NCBI RefSeq assembly: GCF_017676345.1 | Contig: NZ_JAFFZM010000014.1 | Location: 1-64,000, forward strand | DNA from: Streptomyces smyrnaeus | GTDB taxonomy: Bacteria > Actinomycetota > Actinomycetes > Streptomycetales > Streptomycetaceae | Length of the DNA stretch: 64,000 bases | Direction of reading: 5' to 3' | Shown: positions 8,312-16,172 of the stretch, piece after piece | Layout: every line of letters begins with the position of its first letter | Numbering within the stretch: position 1 is the stretch's first letter | Notes under the pieces: generated by a model | What the model was told of the DNA's origin: nothing | The model's database searches: none | Seen by the model: the letters and a program-made list of their open reading frames with translations, nothing else | Position numbers and translations under genes: made by a program

Positions 8312-8626
8312 ATGGGACCTGTGAGTGTCGCCACCCCAACGGAGATCGAGCGCCCGGAGACCACCGAGGAGCCCGTGGAGGTTCCTGAGCCGGATGTGCC
8401 CTGGGTGACCGTCGTGCACAACGACCCGGTCAACCTCATGAGCTATGTGACGTACGTGTTCCAGGCGTACTTCGGCTATTCGAAGGAGAAGGCGAAGAAG
8501 CTGATGCTCGACGTCCACCACAAGGGGCGCGCCATCGTCTCCAGCGGTACCCGCGAGGAGATGGAGCGCGACGTGCAGGCCATGCACAGCTACGGCCTGT
8601 GGGCCACGCTCACCCAGGACCGCTGA
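8312..8626 (+). CDS. clpS: ATP-dependent Clp protease adaptor ClpS
   Basis: This 104-residue adaptor delivers N-degron substrates to the ClpC/ClpP protease. The core VTVVHNDPVNLMSYVTYVF contains the Asn-Asp pair of the N-end-rule binding pocket, followed by the ClpC-contacting KAKKLMLDVHHKGRAIV and the EEMERDVQAMHSYGLWATL end, all as in ClpS. ATG 8312 (MGPVSVATP) is preferred; GTG 8321 is possible. The gene overlaps the next one by one base (TGATG), so the two are translationally coupled. Confidence 0.95.
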   Translation: MGPVSVATPTEIERPETTEEPVEVPEPDVPWVTVVHNDPVNLMSYVTYVFQAYFGYSKEKAKKLMLDVHHKGRAIVSSGTREEMERDVQAMHSYGLWATLTQDR

Positions 8627-9327
8627 TGGCAGGGCACTTCGAGCCGACCGAGGACGGTGGCGCCGCCATCGCGCTGGACGAGGTGGAGATCTCGATCTTG
8701 CGCAGCCTGGTGGTGCAGCTGCTGGAGCTGATCGGCCCCGGGAACGAACCCGCCGACCAGCCCCGCCCGCCGCACGACGCCGGGTCCGGCGGGGAGGGCG
8801 GCGGCAACAGCGTGGACGACGAGCTGGCGGGCATCGAGGCCGTCTCCTGGCCGCCGTTCGCCGACGGCCCCAGCGAGCCGCCCGCCGACCCCGCGCTGGC
8901 CCGGCTCTTCCCCGACGCCTACGGCCCCGGGCCCGGCGCCGCACCCCCCGAGGGGCAGCCGCCGGACAGCGAGGAGGCCGCACGCGCCAAGCGGGACCGG
9001 GCGGCCTCCGCCGAGTTCCGCCGCTACACGGAGAACGACCTGCGGGCCCGCAAGCGGGAGGACGGGCTGGCCGTGGTGCGCACGCTGGACGCGCTGACCC
9101 CGGGGGAGCGGGGAGCCGTGCTCACCCTCACCCCGCAGGAGTCCCAGCAGTGGCTGGGCGCCCTCAACGATCTGCGGCTGGCCATCGGCACCCGCCTCCA
9201 GGTGAGCGACGACAGCGACGACGAGCTCTACCAGCTGCCCGACTCCGACGAGCGCAAGCCGATGGTGATGGCCTATCTGTGGCTGGGCGGCCTCCAGGAG
9301 ACCTTGGTCGAGACGCTGATGCCCTGA
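8626..9327 (+). CDS. DUF2017 family protein
   Basis: The ATG at 8626 overlaps the clpS stop codon. The 233-residue soluble acidic protein matches the actinobacterial DUF2017 family, which habitually sits next to clpS. Recognisable parts are IALDEVEISILRSLVVQLLELIG at the N-terminus, EFRRYTENDLRARKREDGLAVVRTLD in the middle, and WLGALNDLRLAIGTRL with MAYLWLGGLQETLVETL at the end. The stretch from about residue 40 to 125 is low-complexity (Pro, Gly, Glu). Its function is unknown; the constant association suggests a role in ClpS-dependent proteolysis, which is inference. Confidence 0.88.
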   Translation: MAGHFEPTEDGGAAIALDEVEISILRSLVVQLLELIGPGNEPADQPRPPHDAGSGGEGGGNSVDDELAGIEAVSWPPFADGPSEPPADPALARLFPDAYGPGPGAAPPEGQPPDSEEAARAKRDRAASAEFRRYTENDLRARKREDGLAVVRTLDALTPGERGAVLTLTPQESQQWLGALNDLRLAIGTRLQVSDDSDDELYQLPDSDERKPMVMAYLWLGGLQETLVETLMP

Positions 9328-9671
9328 CGCCGCCGCGGCTCGGCCCGGCGATCGGCGCCTCGGTGATCGGGTGTCGCGGTGATCGATGCCCAGGTTCGTC
9401 AATCGGACGGTAAAAACCGACTAACGAACCCGTCATGAGGGCGGATTTTCCTGACGAGGCGCCCTTCTTCATCCCTTATGTCCCTCACCGGCGCGGTGCG
9501 TCATGAACGCCTCTGCGTGGTACACCTGCACGGATCCGCTGTTGAGCCGGGCACCACCCCTGCCCGCCCAGCGGTGCACCGCCGGCCGACCGTCGGCACG
9601 CACAACTCCAGCCGGGGGGATCGGGACCCGATCCGGAAGAGGCCGGATCGGTATGGAGAAAGGCGCACCAC
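9328..9671. promoter_or_regulatory. Intergenic region with two palindromes upstream of the permease
   Basis: The 344 gene-free bases hold a nested palindrome in an AT-richer patch (outer arms GTTCGT 9394-9399 / ACGAAC 9424-9429, inner arms CGGT 9408-9411 / ACCG 9416-9419) and a second palindrome, GGATCGG-GAC-CCGATCC (9618-9634), 38 bases before the permease start. The first could terminate the clpS operon; the second is well placed as an operator. The permease ribosome site GGAGAAAGG precedes its ATG. Confidence 0.5.
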
Positions 9672-11147
9672 ATGACCTCCGAGGTCGAAGACCACGACCC
9701 GGTACCGGACCCGGTGCCCGGCACCGGGGTGGACAGCAGCGCGACGGGTGTCCTCCTCGACGCGGTCGAGGACAGCGGCTCCTCCGAGGGCTATCAGCGG
9801 GGGCTCGGCGGCCGTCAGATCCAGATGATCGCCATCGGCGGCGCCATCGGGACCGGACTCTTCCTCGGCGCCGGCAAGTCCATCCACAAGGCCGGCCCCA
9901 GCATCATCCTGGCGTACCTCGTCGCGGGCGCCGTCATCTACCTGATCATGCGTGCGCTGGGCGAGCTGCTGATGTACCGCCCGGTCTCCGGCTCGTTCTC
10001 CGAGTACGCGCGGGAGCTGCTCGGGCCGTACTGGGGCTTCGTCACGGGCTGGACGTACTGGCTCTTCTGGGTCGTCACCGGCATCACCGAGGTCACGGCG
10101 GCCGCGACATATGTGAACTACTGGTGGAACGTCGCACCGTGGATCTCCGCGCTCGTGTTCACCATCGCCCTCTACGGCATCAACCTGGTCTCCGTGAAGC
10201 TCTTCGGCGAGCTGGAGTTCTGGTTCTCGATGGTCAAGGTCACCGCGATCGTCGGCATGATCCTGATCGGCATCGGCGTGCTCACCCTGGGCTTCTCTCA
10301 GGCCGGCGACACCGCGTCGGTCGGCAATCTCTACCAGCACGGCGGGATCTTCCCCAAGGGCATCGGCGGCACCCTGATGACGCTGCAGATCGTGATGTTC
10401 TCCTTCCTCGCCGTCGAGCTGGTCGGTGTCACCGCGGGAGAGGCGGCCAACCCGGCCAAGGCCCTGCCGCGGGCGATCAAGACGGTGCCGTGGCGTATCG
10501 CGCTCTTCTACATCGGCTCCCTGATCGTCATCCTCTCGGTCGTCTCCTGGACCGCGTTCGAGCCGGGCACCAGCCCGTTCGTCGAGGCCTTCCGGAAGAT
10601 CGGGCTGCCGGCGGGCGCGGGCATCGTCAACTTCGTGGTGCTGACCGCGGCGCTCTCCTCCTGCAACTCCGGCATGTACTCCACCGGCCGGATGCTGCGT
10701 GACCTCGCGCTCAACGGACAGGGCCCGAGGCTGTTCACCAGGCTGTCCAAGGCCGGGCTGCCGTTCCTCGGCACCACGGTCTCGGCCGCGCTGATGATGG
10801 TCGGCGTATGGATCAACTACGAGTGGCCGTCCAAGGCCTTCGACTACGTCGTGTCCTTCGCGACCATCTCCGGCATGTGGGCCTGGATCATGATTCTCTT
10901 CTCGCAGCTGCGCTACCGGGCCAAGGCCGACCGCGGCGAGCTGCCGCGCTCGGAGTTCCGGATGCCCGGCGCGCCCTGGACCGGCATCGCGGCCCTGGCC
11001 TTCATCTTCCTGGTGATCGTGCTGATGGGCTTCGACAAGGACGCCCGGGTCTCGCTCTACGCGGCGCCGATCTGGGCGGCGCTGCTGACGGTCGCCTACT
11101 TCGTGGTCAAGGCGCGCACCCCGCATGTCTTCGCCAAGCAGCGCTGA
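9672..11147 (+). CDS. Amino-acid permease (APC superfamily, AAT family)
   Basis: This 491-residue integral membrane protein has about 12 predicted helices and an extended, acidic 40-residue N-terminus. The substrate-site motif IAIGGAIGTGLFLGAG in helix 1 and GELLMYRPVSGSFSEYAR after helix 2 identify the amino-acid transporter family of AnsP, CycA and GabP, which import neutral amino acids with protons. Specificity cannot be read from the sequence; D-serine/D-alanine/glycine (CycA-like) or asparagine are candidates. A palindrome upstream (9618-9634) may be its operator, and a strong repeat-associated hairpin follows it. Confidence 0.9.
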   Translation: MTSEVEDHDPVPDPVPGTGVDSSATGVLLDAVEDSGSSEGYQRGLGGRQIQMIAIGGAIGTGLFLGAGKSIHKAGPSIILAYLVAGAVIYLIMRALGELLMYRPVSGSFSEYARELLGPYWGFVTGWTYWLFWVVTGITEVTAAATYVNYWWNVAPWISALVFTIALYGINLVSVKLFGELEFWFSMVKVTAIVGMILIGIGVLTLGFSQAGDTASVGNLYQHGGIFPKGIGGTLMTLQIVMFSFLAVELVGVTAGEAANPAKALPRAIKTVPWRIALFYIGSLIVILSVVSWTAFEPGTSPFVEAFRKIGLPAGAGIVNFVVLTAALSSCNSGMYSTGRMLRDLALNGQGPRLFTRLSKAGLPFLGTTVSAALMMVGVWINYEWPSKAFDYVVSFATISGMWAWIMILFSQLRYRAKADRGELPRSEFRMPGAPWTGIAALAFIFLVIVLMGFDKDARVSLYAAPIWAALLTVAYFVVKARTPHVFAKQR

Positions 11148-11152
11148 TCGTC

Positions 11153-11240
11153 CCCCGCGCCCCGAAGGGGCGCGGGGAACTGCGCGACCAGCGACAACGC
11201 ACGTGCAGACCGCGACGGGTGGAAAGGGGCACCCCCGCCC
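11153..11240 (-). repeat. Dispersed intergenic repeat (copy C) with terminator hairpin
   Basis: A perfect 11-bp stem (11153-11163 with 11167-11177, loop GAA) lies 5 bases after the permease stop codon. The rest, including CGCGGGGAACTGCGCGACC and AAGGGGCACCCCC, matches in reverse orientation the repeat seen at 38395-38514, but lacks its central CCCGGAC hairpin. It probably also serves as the permease terminator. Confidence 0.7.
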
Positions 11241-11270
11241 CGGCCCCGAGGCACTCATATCCTTGCCCCC

Positions 11271-11696
11271 ATGCTGACCATCACACAGGAGCTGCACGAC
11301 CGGATCGTCGCCCACGCCCGTGCGGACCACCCCGACGAGGCGTGCGGCGTGATCGCGGGGCCGGTCGGCGAGGGCCGTCCCGAGCGCTTCATCCCGATGC
11401 TGAACGCGGCGCGCTCGCCGACCTTCTACGAGTTCGACTCGACCGACCTGCTCAAGCTCTACCGCGAGATGGACGACCGGGACGAGGAGCCGGTCGTGAT
11501 CTACCACTCGCACACGGCCACCGAGGCCTACCCCTCCCGTACGGACATCTCCTACGCCAACGAGCCCGGCGCCCACTACGTCCTCGTCTCCACCGCCGAG
11601 TGCGGCAACGACGAGGGGCCCTTCTCCTTCCGCTCGTTCCGCATCGTGGACGGCGAGGTGACCGAGGAAGAGGTCGAGGTCGTCGAGAGCTACTGA
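11271..11696 (+). CDS. mec: JAMM/MPN+ zinc peptidase, CysO-processing (Mec+-like)
   Basis: The 141-residue protein is a minimal MPN+/JAMM metalloprotease: the motif HSHTATEAYPSRTD gives the two His and the Asp zinc ligands in the canonical H-x-H-x7-S-x2-D spacing. In M. tuberculosis the orthologue Mec+ releases cysteine from the CysO-cysteine adduct. The same activity can trim C-terminal extensions from sulfur-carrier proteins. Here it lies directly upstream of the leader peptide, cysO and cysM, which fixes its likely role. No clear ribosome site precedes ATG 11271, and a separate promoter probably drives the cysO-cysM part. Confidence 0.92.
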   Translation: MLTITQELHDRIVAHARADHPDEACGVIAGPVGEGRPERFIPMLNAARSPTFYEFDSTDLLKLYREMDDRDEEPVVIYHSHTATEAYPSRTDISYANEPGAHYVLVSTAECGNDEGPFSFRSFRIVDGEVTEEEVEVVESY

Positions 11697-11813
11697 GCGC
11701 AGAGCTGGGACAGCGGGCGGCCGGGAGGCGCTGTCCGGTGTCCGTGAGACGAATCGGTCCGCATCATGAAACGCACATCCGATTCCGCCGTCGGGAATCG
11801 TTACGATGAGCCC

Positions 11814-11924
11814 ATGGTTGTCCACGACGTGAGCGCATTCGAGAAGACCCCGGGCATGCTGCTCGTGGCGCGCCTGCACGTCGACCTGTGCCGCCTCGCC
11901 AGCGCGATCTGTCGGCAGGCCTGA
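11814..11924 (+). CDS. Cysteine-type leader peptide (36 aa) upstream of cysO-cysM
   Basis: A small open frame (ATG 11814, TGA 11922-11924) ends in RLHVDLCRLASAIC, which resembles small actinobacterial ORFs annotated as putative leader peptides in front of sulfur and cysteine genes. Cys codons lie at 11889 (TGC) and 11910 (TGT), close to the stop. It precedes a hairpin-rich region and then cysO. This is the layout of ribosome-mediated attenuation by cysteine supply. TTACGAT at 11801-11807 could be a -10 element that would make the transcript nearly leaderless; an alternative start is ATG 11856, preceded by GAGAAGA. It was too short for routine gene calling. Confidence 0.75.
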   Translation: MVVHDVSAFEKTPGMLLVARLHVDLCRLASAICRQA

Positions 11925-12073
11925 CGGGCGCCGTCCCTGTGGGGGCCGCCCGGCCGGGAGGCCGCCGAGCCCGTCCGTCCCCGTCTTTCGCCCCGCACCG
12001 CGGGGCGTCCGCGCGTCCGCCTGTCCACAGCACAGCCACAGCCGCACTCTCCCTCTCCGACAGGAGCACTCTC
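11925..12073 (+). promoter_or_regulatory. Attenuator-like hairpin region before cysO
   Basis: The first hairpin (GACGG 11923-11927 / CCGTC 11931-11935) involves the leader stop codon, and its left arm can also pair with CCCGTC at 11970-11975, so two exclusive structures are possible. A terminator-like hairpin follows: CGCCCCGC (11989-11996) with GCGGGGCG (12000-12007), loop ACC. Ribosome stalling at the leader Cys codons could switch between them. The cysO ribosome site CAGGAG lies at 12061-12066. Confidence 0.6.
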
Positions 12074-12379
12074 ATGGCCATCGAGGTCCGCATTCCGACC
12101 ATCCTTCGCACCTACACCGACGGCCAGAAGGCGGTCGAGGGCACGGGCAGCACCATCGGTGAGCTCTTCGCCGACCTGGAGAGCCGCCACACCGGCATCC
12201 AGGACCGCCTGGTGGACGGCGGTGAGCTGCGCCGCTTCGTGAACGTCTACCTCAACGACGAGGACGTGCGCTTCCTGGACGGCATCTCCACCAAGGTCGG
12301 CGACGGCGACAGCATCACGATCCTGCCCGCCGTAGCCGGCGGCGCCGGGGCGGAGCCCCGTCGGGCGGGAACGCGCTGA
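12074..12379 (+). CDS. cysO: Sulfur-carrier protein CysO with C-terminal extension
   Basis: This ubiquitin-like ThiS/MoaD-family protein carries sulfide as a C-terminal thiocarboxylate for cysteine synthesis by CysM. The body (IEVRIPTILRTYTDGQKAV, FVNVYLNDEDVRFLDG, GDSITILPAVAGG) closely matches M. tuberculosis CysO, which ends exactly at ILPAVAGG. Here Gly89-Gly90 is followed by 11 further residues (AGAEPRRAGTR). The carrier must therefore be trimmed before its Gly can be activated, presumably by the JAMM peptidase encoded upstream. The gene overlaps cysM by one base (TGATG). Confidence 0.95.
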   Translation: MAIEVRIPTILRTYTDGQKAVEGTGSTIGELFADLESRHTGIQDRLVDGGELRRFVNVYLNDEDVRFLDGISTKVGDGDSITILPAVAGGAGAEPRRAGTR

Positions 12380-13329
12380 TGCGCTACGACTCCCCGCTCG
12401 ACGCGGTCGGCAACACGCCCCTCGTACGGCTTCCGAAGCTCTCGCCCTCCGAGGACGTGCGCATCTGGGCGAAGCTGGAGGACCGCAACCCGACCGGCTC
12501 CGTCAAGGACCGCCCGGCCCTGCACATGGTCGAACAGGCGGAGAAGGACGGCCGGTTGCGCCCCGGCTGCACCATCCTGGAGCCGACCTCGGGAAACACC
12601 GGCATCTCGCTGGCGATGGCGGCCAGGCTCAAGGGCTACCGCATCGTCTGCGTCATGCCGGAGAACACCAGCGAGGAGCGCCGCCAGCTGCTGGCCATGT
12701 GGGGCGCGGAGATCATCTCGTCCCCCGCGGCCGGCGGCTCCAACACCGCGGTACGGGTGGCCAAGGAGCTGGCGGCCGAGCATCCGGACTGGGTGATGCT
12801 CTACCAGTACGGCAACCCGGACAACGCGGGTGCGCACTACGCCACCACGGGCCCCGAGATCCTCGCCGACCTGCCGTCGGTCACCCATTTCGTCGCGGGG
12901 CTGGGCACCACCGGCACGCTGATGGGGGCGGGCCGCTATCTGCGCGAGCACCGTCCGGACATCCAGATCGTCGCCGCCGAGCCGCGCTACGACGACCTGG
13001 TGTACGGGCTGCGCAACCTGGACGAGGGCTTCGTGCCGGAGCTGTACGACGAGTCCGTGCTCACCACCCGCTTCTCGGTCGGCTCGGCGGACGCGGTCAC
13101 CCGCACCCGGGAACTGCTCGCACAGGAGGGCATCTTCGCGGGCGTCTCCACGGGTGCCGCGCTGCACGCCGCGATCGGGGTGGGCCGCAAGGCGCTCCGC
13201 GCGGGTGAGAGCGCCGATGTCGTCTTCCTCGTCGCCGACGGCGGCTGGAAGTACCTGTCGACGGGCCTGTACACCGCCGAGTCCGACGAGGCCGCCATCG
13301 AGACCGTCCAGGGCCAGCTCTGGGCCTAG
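12379..13329 (+). CDS. cysM: CysO-dependent cysteine synthase CysM (O-phosphoserine sulfhydrylase)
   Basis: This PLP fold-type II enzyme joins the CysO thiocarboxylate to O-phosphoserine to form CysO-cysteine. PLP binds Lys43 (NPTGSVKDRPA), the substrate loop is TSGNTG (residues 70-75) and the phosphate-binding glycine loop is GTTGT. Arg212 (YGLRNLDEGF) corresponds to the Arg that selects O-phosphoserine over O-acetylserine in M. tuberculosis CysM. The C-terminus LEGQLWA-type (VQGQLWA) closes the active site in the family. At 316 residues the length is normal. It is coupled to cysO by a one-base overlap. Confidence 0.96.
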   Translation: MRYDSPLDAVGNTPLVRLPKLSPSEDVRIWAKLEDRNPTGSVKDRPALHMVEQAEKDGRLRPGCTILEPTSGNTGISLAMAARLKGYRIVCVMPENTSEERRQLLAMWGAEIISSPAAGGSNTAVRVAKELAAEHPDWVMLYQYGNPDNAGAHYATTGPEILADLPSVTHFVAGLGTTGTLMGAGRYLREHRPDIQIVAAEPRYDDLVYGLRNLDEGFVPELYDESVLTTRFSVGSADAVTRTRELLAQEGIFAGVSTGAALHAAIGVGRKALRAGESADVVFLVADGGWKYLSTGLYTAESDEAAIETVQGQLWA

Positions 13330-13365
13330 CTTTTCTCCGGGCAGGAGGCGCCCCTGTCCGAGGTA

Positions 13366-13424
13366 TGCGGTCTGCGGGTGCTTGGTGGTCGCTCGCGCAG
13401 TTCCCCGCGCCCCTGACGGGGCGC
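13366..13424 (+). repeat. Dispersed intergenic repeat (copy D) with hairpin
   Basis: GCGGTCTGCGGGTGC followed by GCGCAGTTCCCCGCGCCCC and a hairpin (13407-13413 with 13418-13424, loop TGAC) is the same family as the copies at 11153, 18082 and 38395. It lies between the convergent cysM and the gene at 13436 and can end both transcripts. Confidence 0.7.
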
Positions 13425-13435
13425 CGCCAAGAGGA

Positions 13436-13849
13436 TTACCGCAAGCCCAGCGTGCGGCAGACTCCCTCCCAGGTGGCGGGGTCCACTTCGCCGCAGCGGG
13501 CGCGGAGGCGGGCGAGACCGGCCTCGGCGAGGGAGTCGGGCTCCAGATAGGCGGGCCCGGCCGGGGCGTCGGCGGCCAGTACGGGCAGCGCGGAAGGCTC
13601 GCGCGTCAGCCGGGCGAGCCGGGCGCCGTCCGTCCACACCGCGAGCACCAGGAAGAGCGCTTCGCCGCCGTCCGGCAGCGTCGCCCGCCAGATCTCTCCG
13701 GGCCGGGGCGGCGGCGTCCCCTCGTCCGCCGCTGAGGCGGCCCGCAGGGCGCGTCGCGGGGGGCCCAGTCGGCCCCGGCCGTCGACGAGCGCCGCCACGA
13801 AGGCGAGCAGCACGACGCCGCCGAGGGCGAGCCACCACGAGGTGTCCAT
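13436..13849 (-). CDS. Small single-pass membrane protein, conserved hypothetical
   Basis: ATG 13849 (MDTSWWLALGG) follows a GGGGAAGAG ribosome site; the longer open frame to 14041 has no support. The 137-residue protein has one N-terminal membrane segment (about residues 5-22, WWLALGGVVLLAFVAALV), then a cytoplasmic or external domain with RPGEIWRATLPDGGEALFLVLAVW and a Cys near the C-terminus. The EIWRA...FLVL pattern resembles small beta-rich PemK/SH3-like barrels that begin with GEIW, but this is only a resemblance. No function is assigned. It is convergent with cysM and diverges from the MBL hydrolase. Confidence 0.65.
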   Translation of the reverse strand: MDTSWWLALGGVVLLAFVAALVDGRGRLGPPRRALRAASAADEGTPPPRPGEIWRATLPDGGEALFLVLAVWTDGARLARLTREPSALPVLAADAPAGPAYLEPDSLAEAGLARLRARCGEVDPATWEGVCRTLGLR

Positions 13850-14082
13850 CTCTTCCCCAAGCTCCGGCCGGGACACTCCGGCCTGTGCGGGTGTCTGCCG
13901 CAACACCGTGCGGCGTTTGCGTCGGGGTCCACCGGGGAACGACGCTACCCCGGGCTGGTGATTCCGCCCACACCGCCGCCCCATCGAGGAGTCACCCCGA
14001 CCCGCGCGGCTTACGCTCGGAAGTCCCCTCGTCAACGACATGGGGACTTCTCCCGCAGGCCGTCAACGGAGGTTCCCACTCC

Positions 14083-14844
14083 ATGAAGCTCACCGTCGTC
14101 GGCTGTTCCGGGTCGTTTCCGTCCACGGAATCGGCCTGTTCGAGCTATCTCGTCGAAGCCGACGGTTTCCGGTTGCTCCTGGACATGGGCAACGGCGCGC
14201 TCGGTGAGCTCCAGCGTCACTGCGGCCTCTACGACCTCGACGTGATCGCGCTCAGCCACCTCCACGCCGACCACTGCATCGACATGTGCGGCTACTTCGT
14301 CGCGCGCTACTACCGCCACGAGGGTGGCCGTTGCAGCCCCATCCCGGTCCACGGCCCGCCCGGCACCGAGCAGCGGCTCACCACGGCCTACGCCGACACG
14401 CCCTCCGACTCGTCGATGAGCGAGGTCTTCGCCTTCCGCACCCTGACCGCCGGCGGCAGCTTCGAGGCGGGCCCGTTCCGGGTGCGTACGGAGCTGGTCG
14501 ACCATCCGGTGGAGGCGTACGCGTTCCGGGTCGAGCACAAGGAGAGCGGACGGGTCCTCACGTATTCGGGTGACACCGGTCCGTGCGCGGAGCTGGAACT
14601 GGCCGCGCGCGATGCCGATCTGTTCCTGTGCGAGGCGTCCTTCACGGACGGCAAGGAGCAGATCCCCGGCCTCCATCTGAACGGCAGGGAGGCCGGGGAG
14701 GTCGCCGCCAGGGCCGGCGCCGCCCGCCTGGTGCTCACCCATGTACCGCCGTGGACGGACCCGCAGATCAATCTGCGGGACGCCAAAGCGGTGTTCGCCG
14801 GGCCGGTGGAGATGGCCCGGCCCGGCGCGGTCTACGAGATCTGA
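14083..14844 (+). CDS. MBL-fold metallohydrolase (RNase Z-like)
   Basis: The 253-residue protein starts at ATG 14083 with an AACGGAGG ribosome site at 14066-14073. The metallo-beta-lactamase motif HLHADH (in ALSHLHADHCIDM) and downstream Asp and His (TYSGDTGPC, LTHVPPW) provide the two-metal site. The compact VVGCSGSFPSTESACSSYLVE start resembles the RNase Z / cyclic-phosphodiesterase-like subgroup common in actinobacteria, without the flexible exosite of true tRNase Z. The substrate is unknown. It is convergent with nagE2, and a shared hairpin follows. Confidence 0.88.
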   Translation: MKLTVVGCSGSFPSTESACSSYLVEADGFRLLLDMGNGALGELQRHCGLYDLDVIALSHLHADHCIDMCGYFVARYYRHEGGRCSPIPVHGPPGTEQRLTTAYADTPSDSSMSEVFAFRTLTAGGSFEAGPFRVRTELVDHPVEAYAFRVEHKESGRVLTYSGDTGPCAELELAARDADLFLCEASFTDGKEQIPGLHLNGREAGEVAARAGAARLVLTHVPPWTDPQINLRDAKAVFAGPVEMARPGAVYEI

Positions 14845-14870
14845 GCGGCGGCGCCGCGACGCCGCCGCTC
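14843..14870. terminator. Bidirectional hairpin between MBL gene and nagE2
   Basis: An 11-bp perfect stem (14843-14853 with 14860-14870, loop CCGCGA) overlaps the MBL stop codon and ends 7 bases before the nagE2 stop codon, so it can serve both convergent genes. Confidence 0.75.
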
Positions 14871-14877
14871 AGCAGCG

Positions 14878-16119
14878 CTACTTCGTCAGATCCTCGACCT
14901 CTTCGTCCGGCTCCCGCCCCGGGGTCTTGATGTCCAGCCGCACGATCAGGAAGCGGAAGGCCACGTAGTAGACCGCCGCGAAACACAGTCCGATGGGGAC
15001 GATCATCCAGGGCTTCTCGGCCAGACTCCAGTTGATGGCGTAGTCGATGAACCCGGCGGAGAAACTGAAGCCGTGGTGCACCCCGAGCATCCAGGTCACC
15101 GCCATCGAGACGGCCGTGAGCACCGCGTGCACCACGTACAGCACCGGTGCGATGAACATGAAGGTGAACTCGATCGGTTCGGTGATGCCGGTCACGAACG
15201 AGGTCAGCGCCAGCGAGACCATCATGCCCGTCACGGCCTTGCGGCGGTGCGGCCTGGCGCAGTGCGCGATGGCCAGCGCGGCGGCGGGCAGCCCGAACAT
15301 CATGATCGGGAAGAAGCCGGACATGAACTGGCCTGCGCTCGGGTCGCCCGCGAAGAACCGGGCGATGTCGCCGTGCACGACGTCCCCCGAGGCGTCCTTG
15401 AAGTCGCCGAGCTGGAACCAGGCCACGGTGTTGAGGAACTGGTGCATGCCGACGGGGATCAGCGCGCGGTTGATCAGGCCGAAGATGCCGGCCCCGGTGG
15501 CGCCCAGCCCCGTCATCCACTCGCCGAACGAGGTGATGGCATCGCCGATCGGGCCCCAGACCAGGGTGAAGGCCACGCCGACGAGCAGGCCGACGAAGGC
15601 CATGAGGATCGGCACCAGGCGGCGGCCGTTGAAGAAGCCGAGCCAGTCCACCAGCTTGGTGCGGTGGAAGCGCTGCCACACGACGGCGGCGATCAGCCCC
15701 ATCAGCACGCCGCCCAGCACGCCGGGGTCGTTGTAGACGGCGGGTGTGTCCTCGCCGGCCTTGACCACCGCCTCGTGCACCGGGAACGCCTTCAGGACGT
15801 TCTTGTAGACGAGGAAGCCGACGAGCGCGGCCAGCGCCGTGGAGCCGTCGGACTTCTTGGCGAAGCCGATGGCCACACCGATGCAGAACAGCAGCGGCAG
15901 GTTGTCGAAGATGGCACCGCCCGCGCCGGCGAACGCGGCGGCGACGTCGTGCCACTTCAGCCCCTCGTCGCCGAAGACGTCGGGCTGGCCGAGCCGATTG
16001 AGGATGCCGGCCGCGGGCAGGACGGCGATGGGCAGCTGCAGACTGCGGCCGACCTTCTGCAGTCCTTGGAACAGTCCGGAGCCCCGCTTCTTCGCGGGAG
16101 CAGCGGTGTCCGTGCTCAT
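14878..16119 (-). CDS. nagE2: N-acetylglucosamine PTS permease, EIIC (NagE2)
   Basis: This 413-residue membrane-only EIIC of the glucose/GlcNAc family transports GlcNAc as it is phosphorylated by the PTS. Characteristic are LQLPIAVLPAAGILNRLGQPD, PLLFCIGVAIGFAKKSDGSTALA, GMHQFLN and the substrate-site motif GITEPIEFTFMF. It carries no EIIB or EIIA domain; the EIIB is nagF nearby. NagE2 rather than NagE1 is assigned from its distal position in the nagF-nagE1-nagE2 order of S. coelicolor, where NagE2 is the main GlcNAc permease. ATG 16119 has a GGAGGA ribosome site. Two dre-like operators lie 54-83 bases upstream. Confidence 0.93.
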   Translation of the reverse strand: MSTDTAAPAKKRGSGLFQGLQKVGRSLQLPIAVLPAAGILNRLGQPDVFGDEGLKWHDVAAAFAGAGGAIFDNLPLLFCIGVAIGFAKKSDGSTALAALVGFLVYKNVLKAFPVHEAVVKAGEDTPAVYNDPGVLGGVLMGLIAAVVWQRFHRTKLVDWLGFFNGRRLVPILMAFVGLLVGVAFTLVWGPIGDAITSFGEWMTGLGATGAGIFGLINRALIPVGMHQFLNTVAWFQLGDFKDASGDVVHGDIARFFAGDPSAGQFMSGFFPIMMFGLPAAALAIAHCARPHRRKAVTGMMVSLALTSFVTGITEPIEFTFMFIAPVLYVVHAVLTAVSMAVTWMLGVHHGFSFSAGFIDYAINWSLAEKPWMIVPIGLCFAAVYYVAFRFLIVRLDIKTPGREPDEEVEDLTK

Positions 16120-16172
16120 GGGGGTGTTCCTCCAGGTGAAGCGGGCGCGGCACAGGGAGGGGCAGCCCGCGG

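Noticed and set aside
6812..8983. Very long minus-strand open frame extending pncB upstream over clpS and DUF2017
   Set aside because: The extension is antisense to well-supported clpS and DUF2017 and reads as Arg/Pro-rich sequence. pncB has a clear GTG with GAGGTGA at 8191.
9501..12047. 848-residue minus-strand ORF over the permease and JAMM gene
   Set aside because: Shadow frame: low-complexity His/Asp/Arg/Gly-rich sequence antisense to two well-supported genes.
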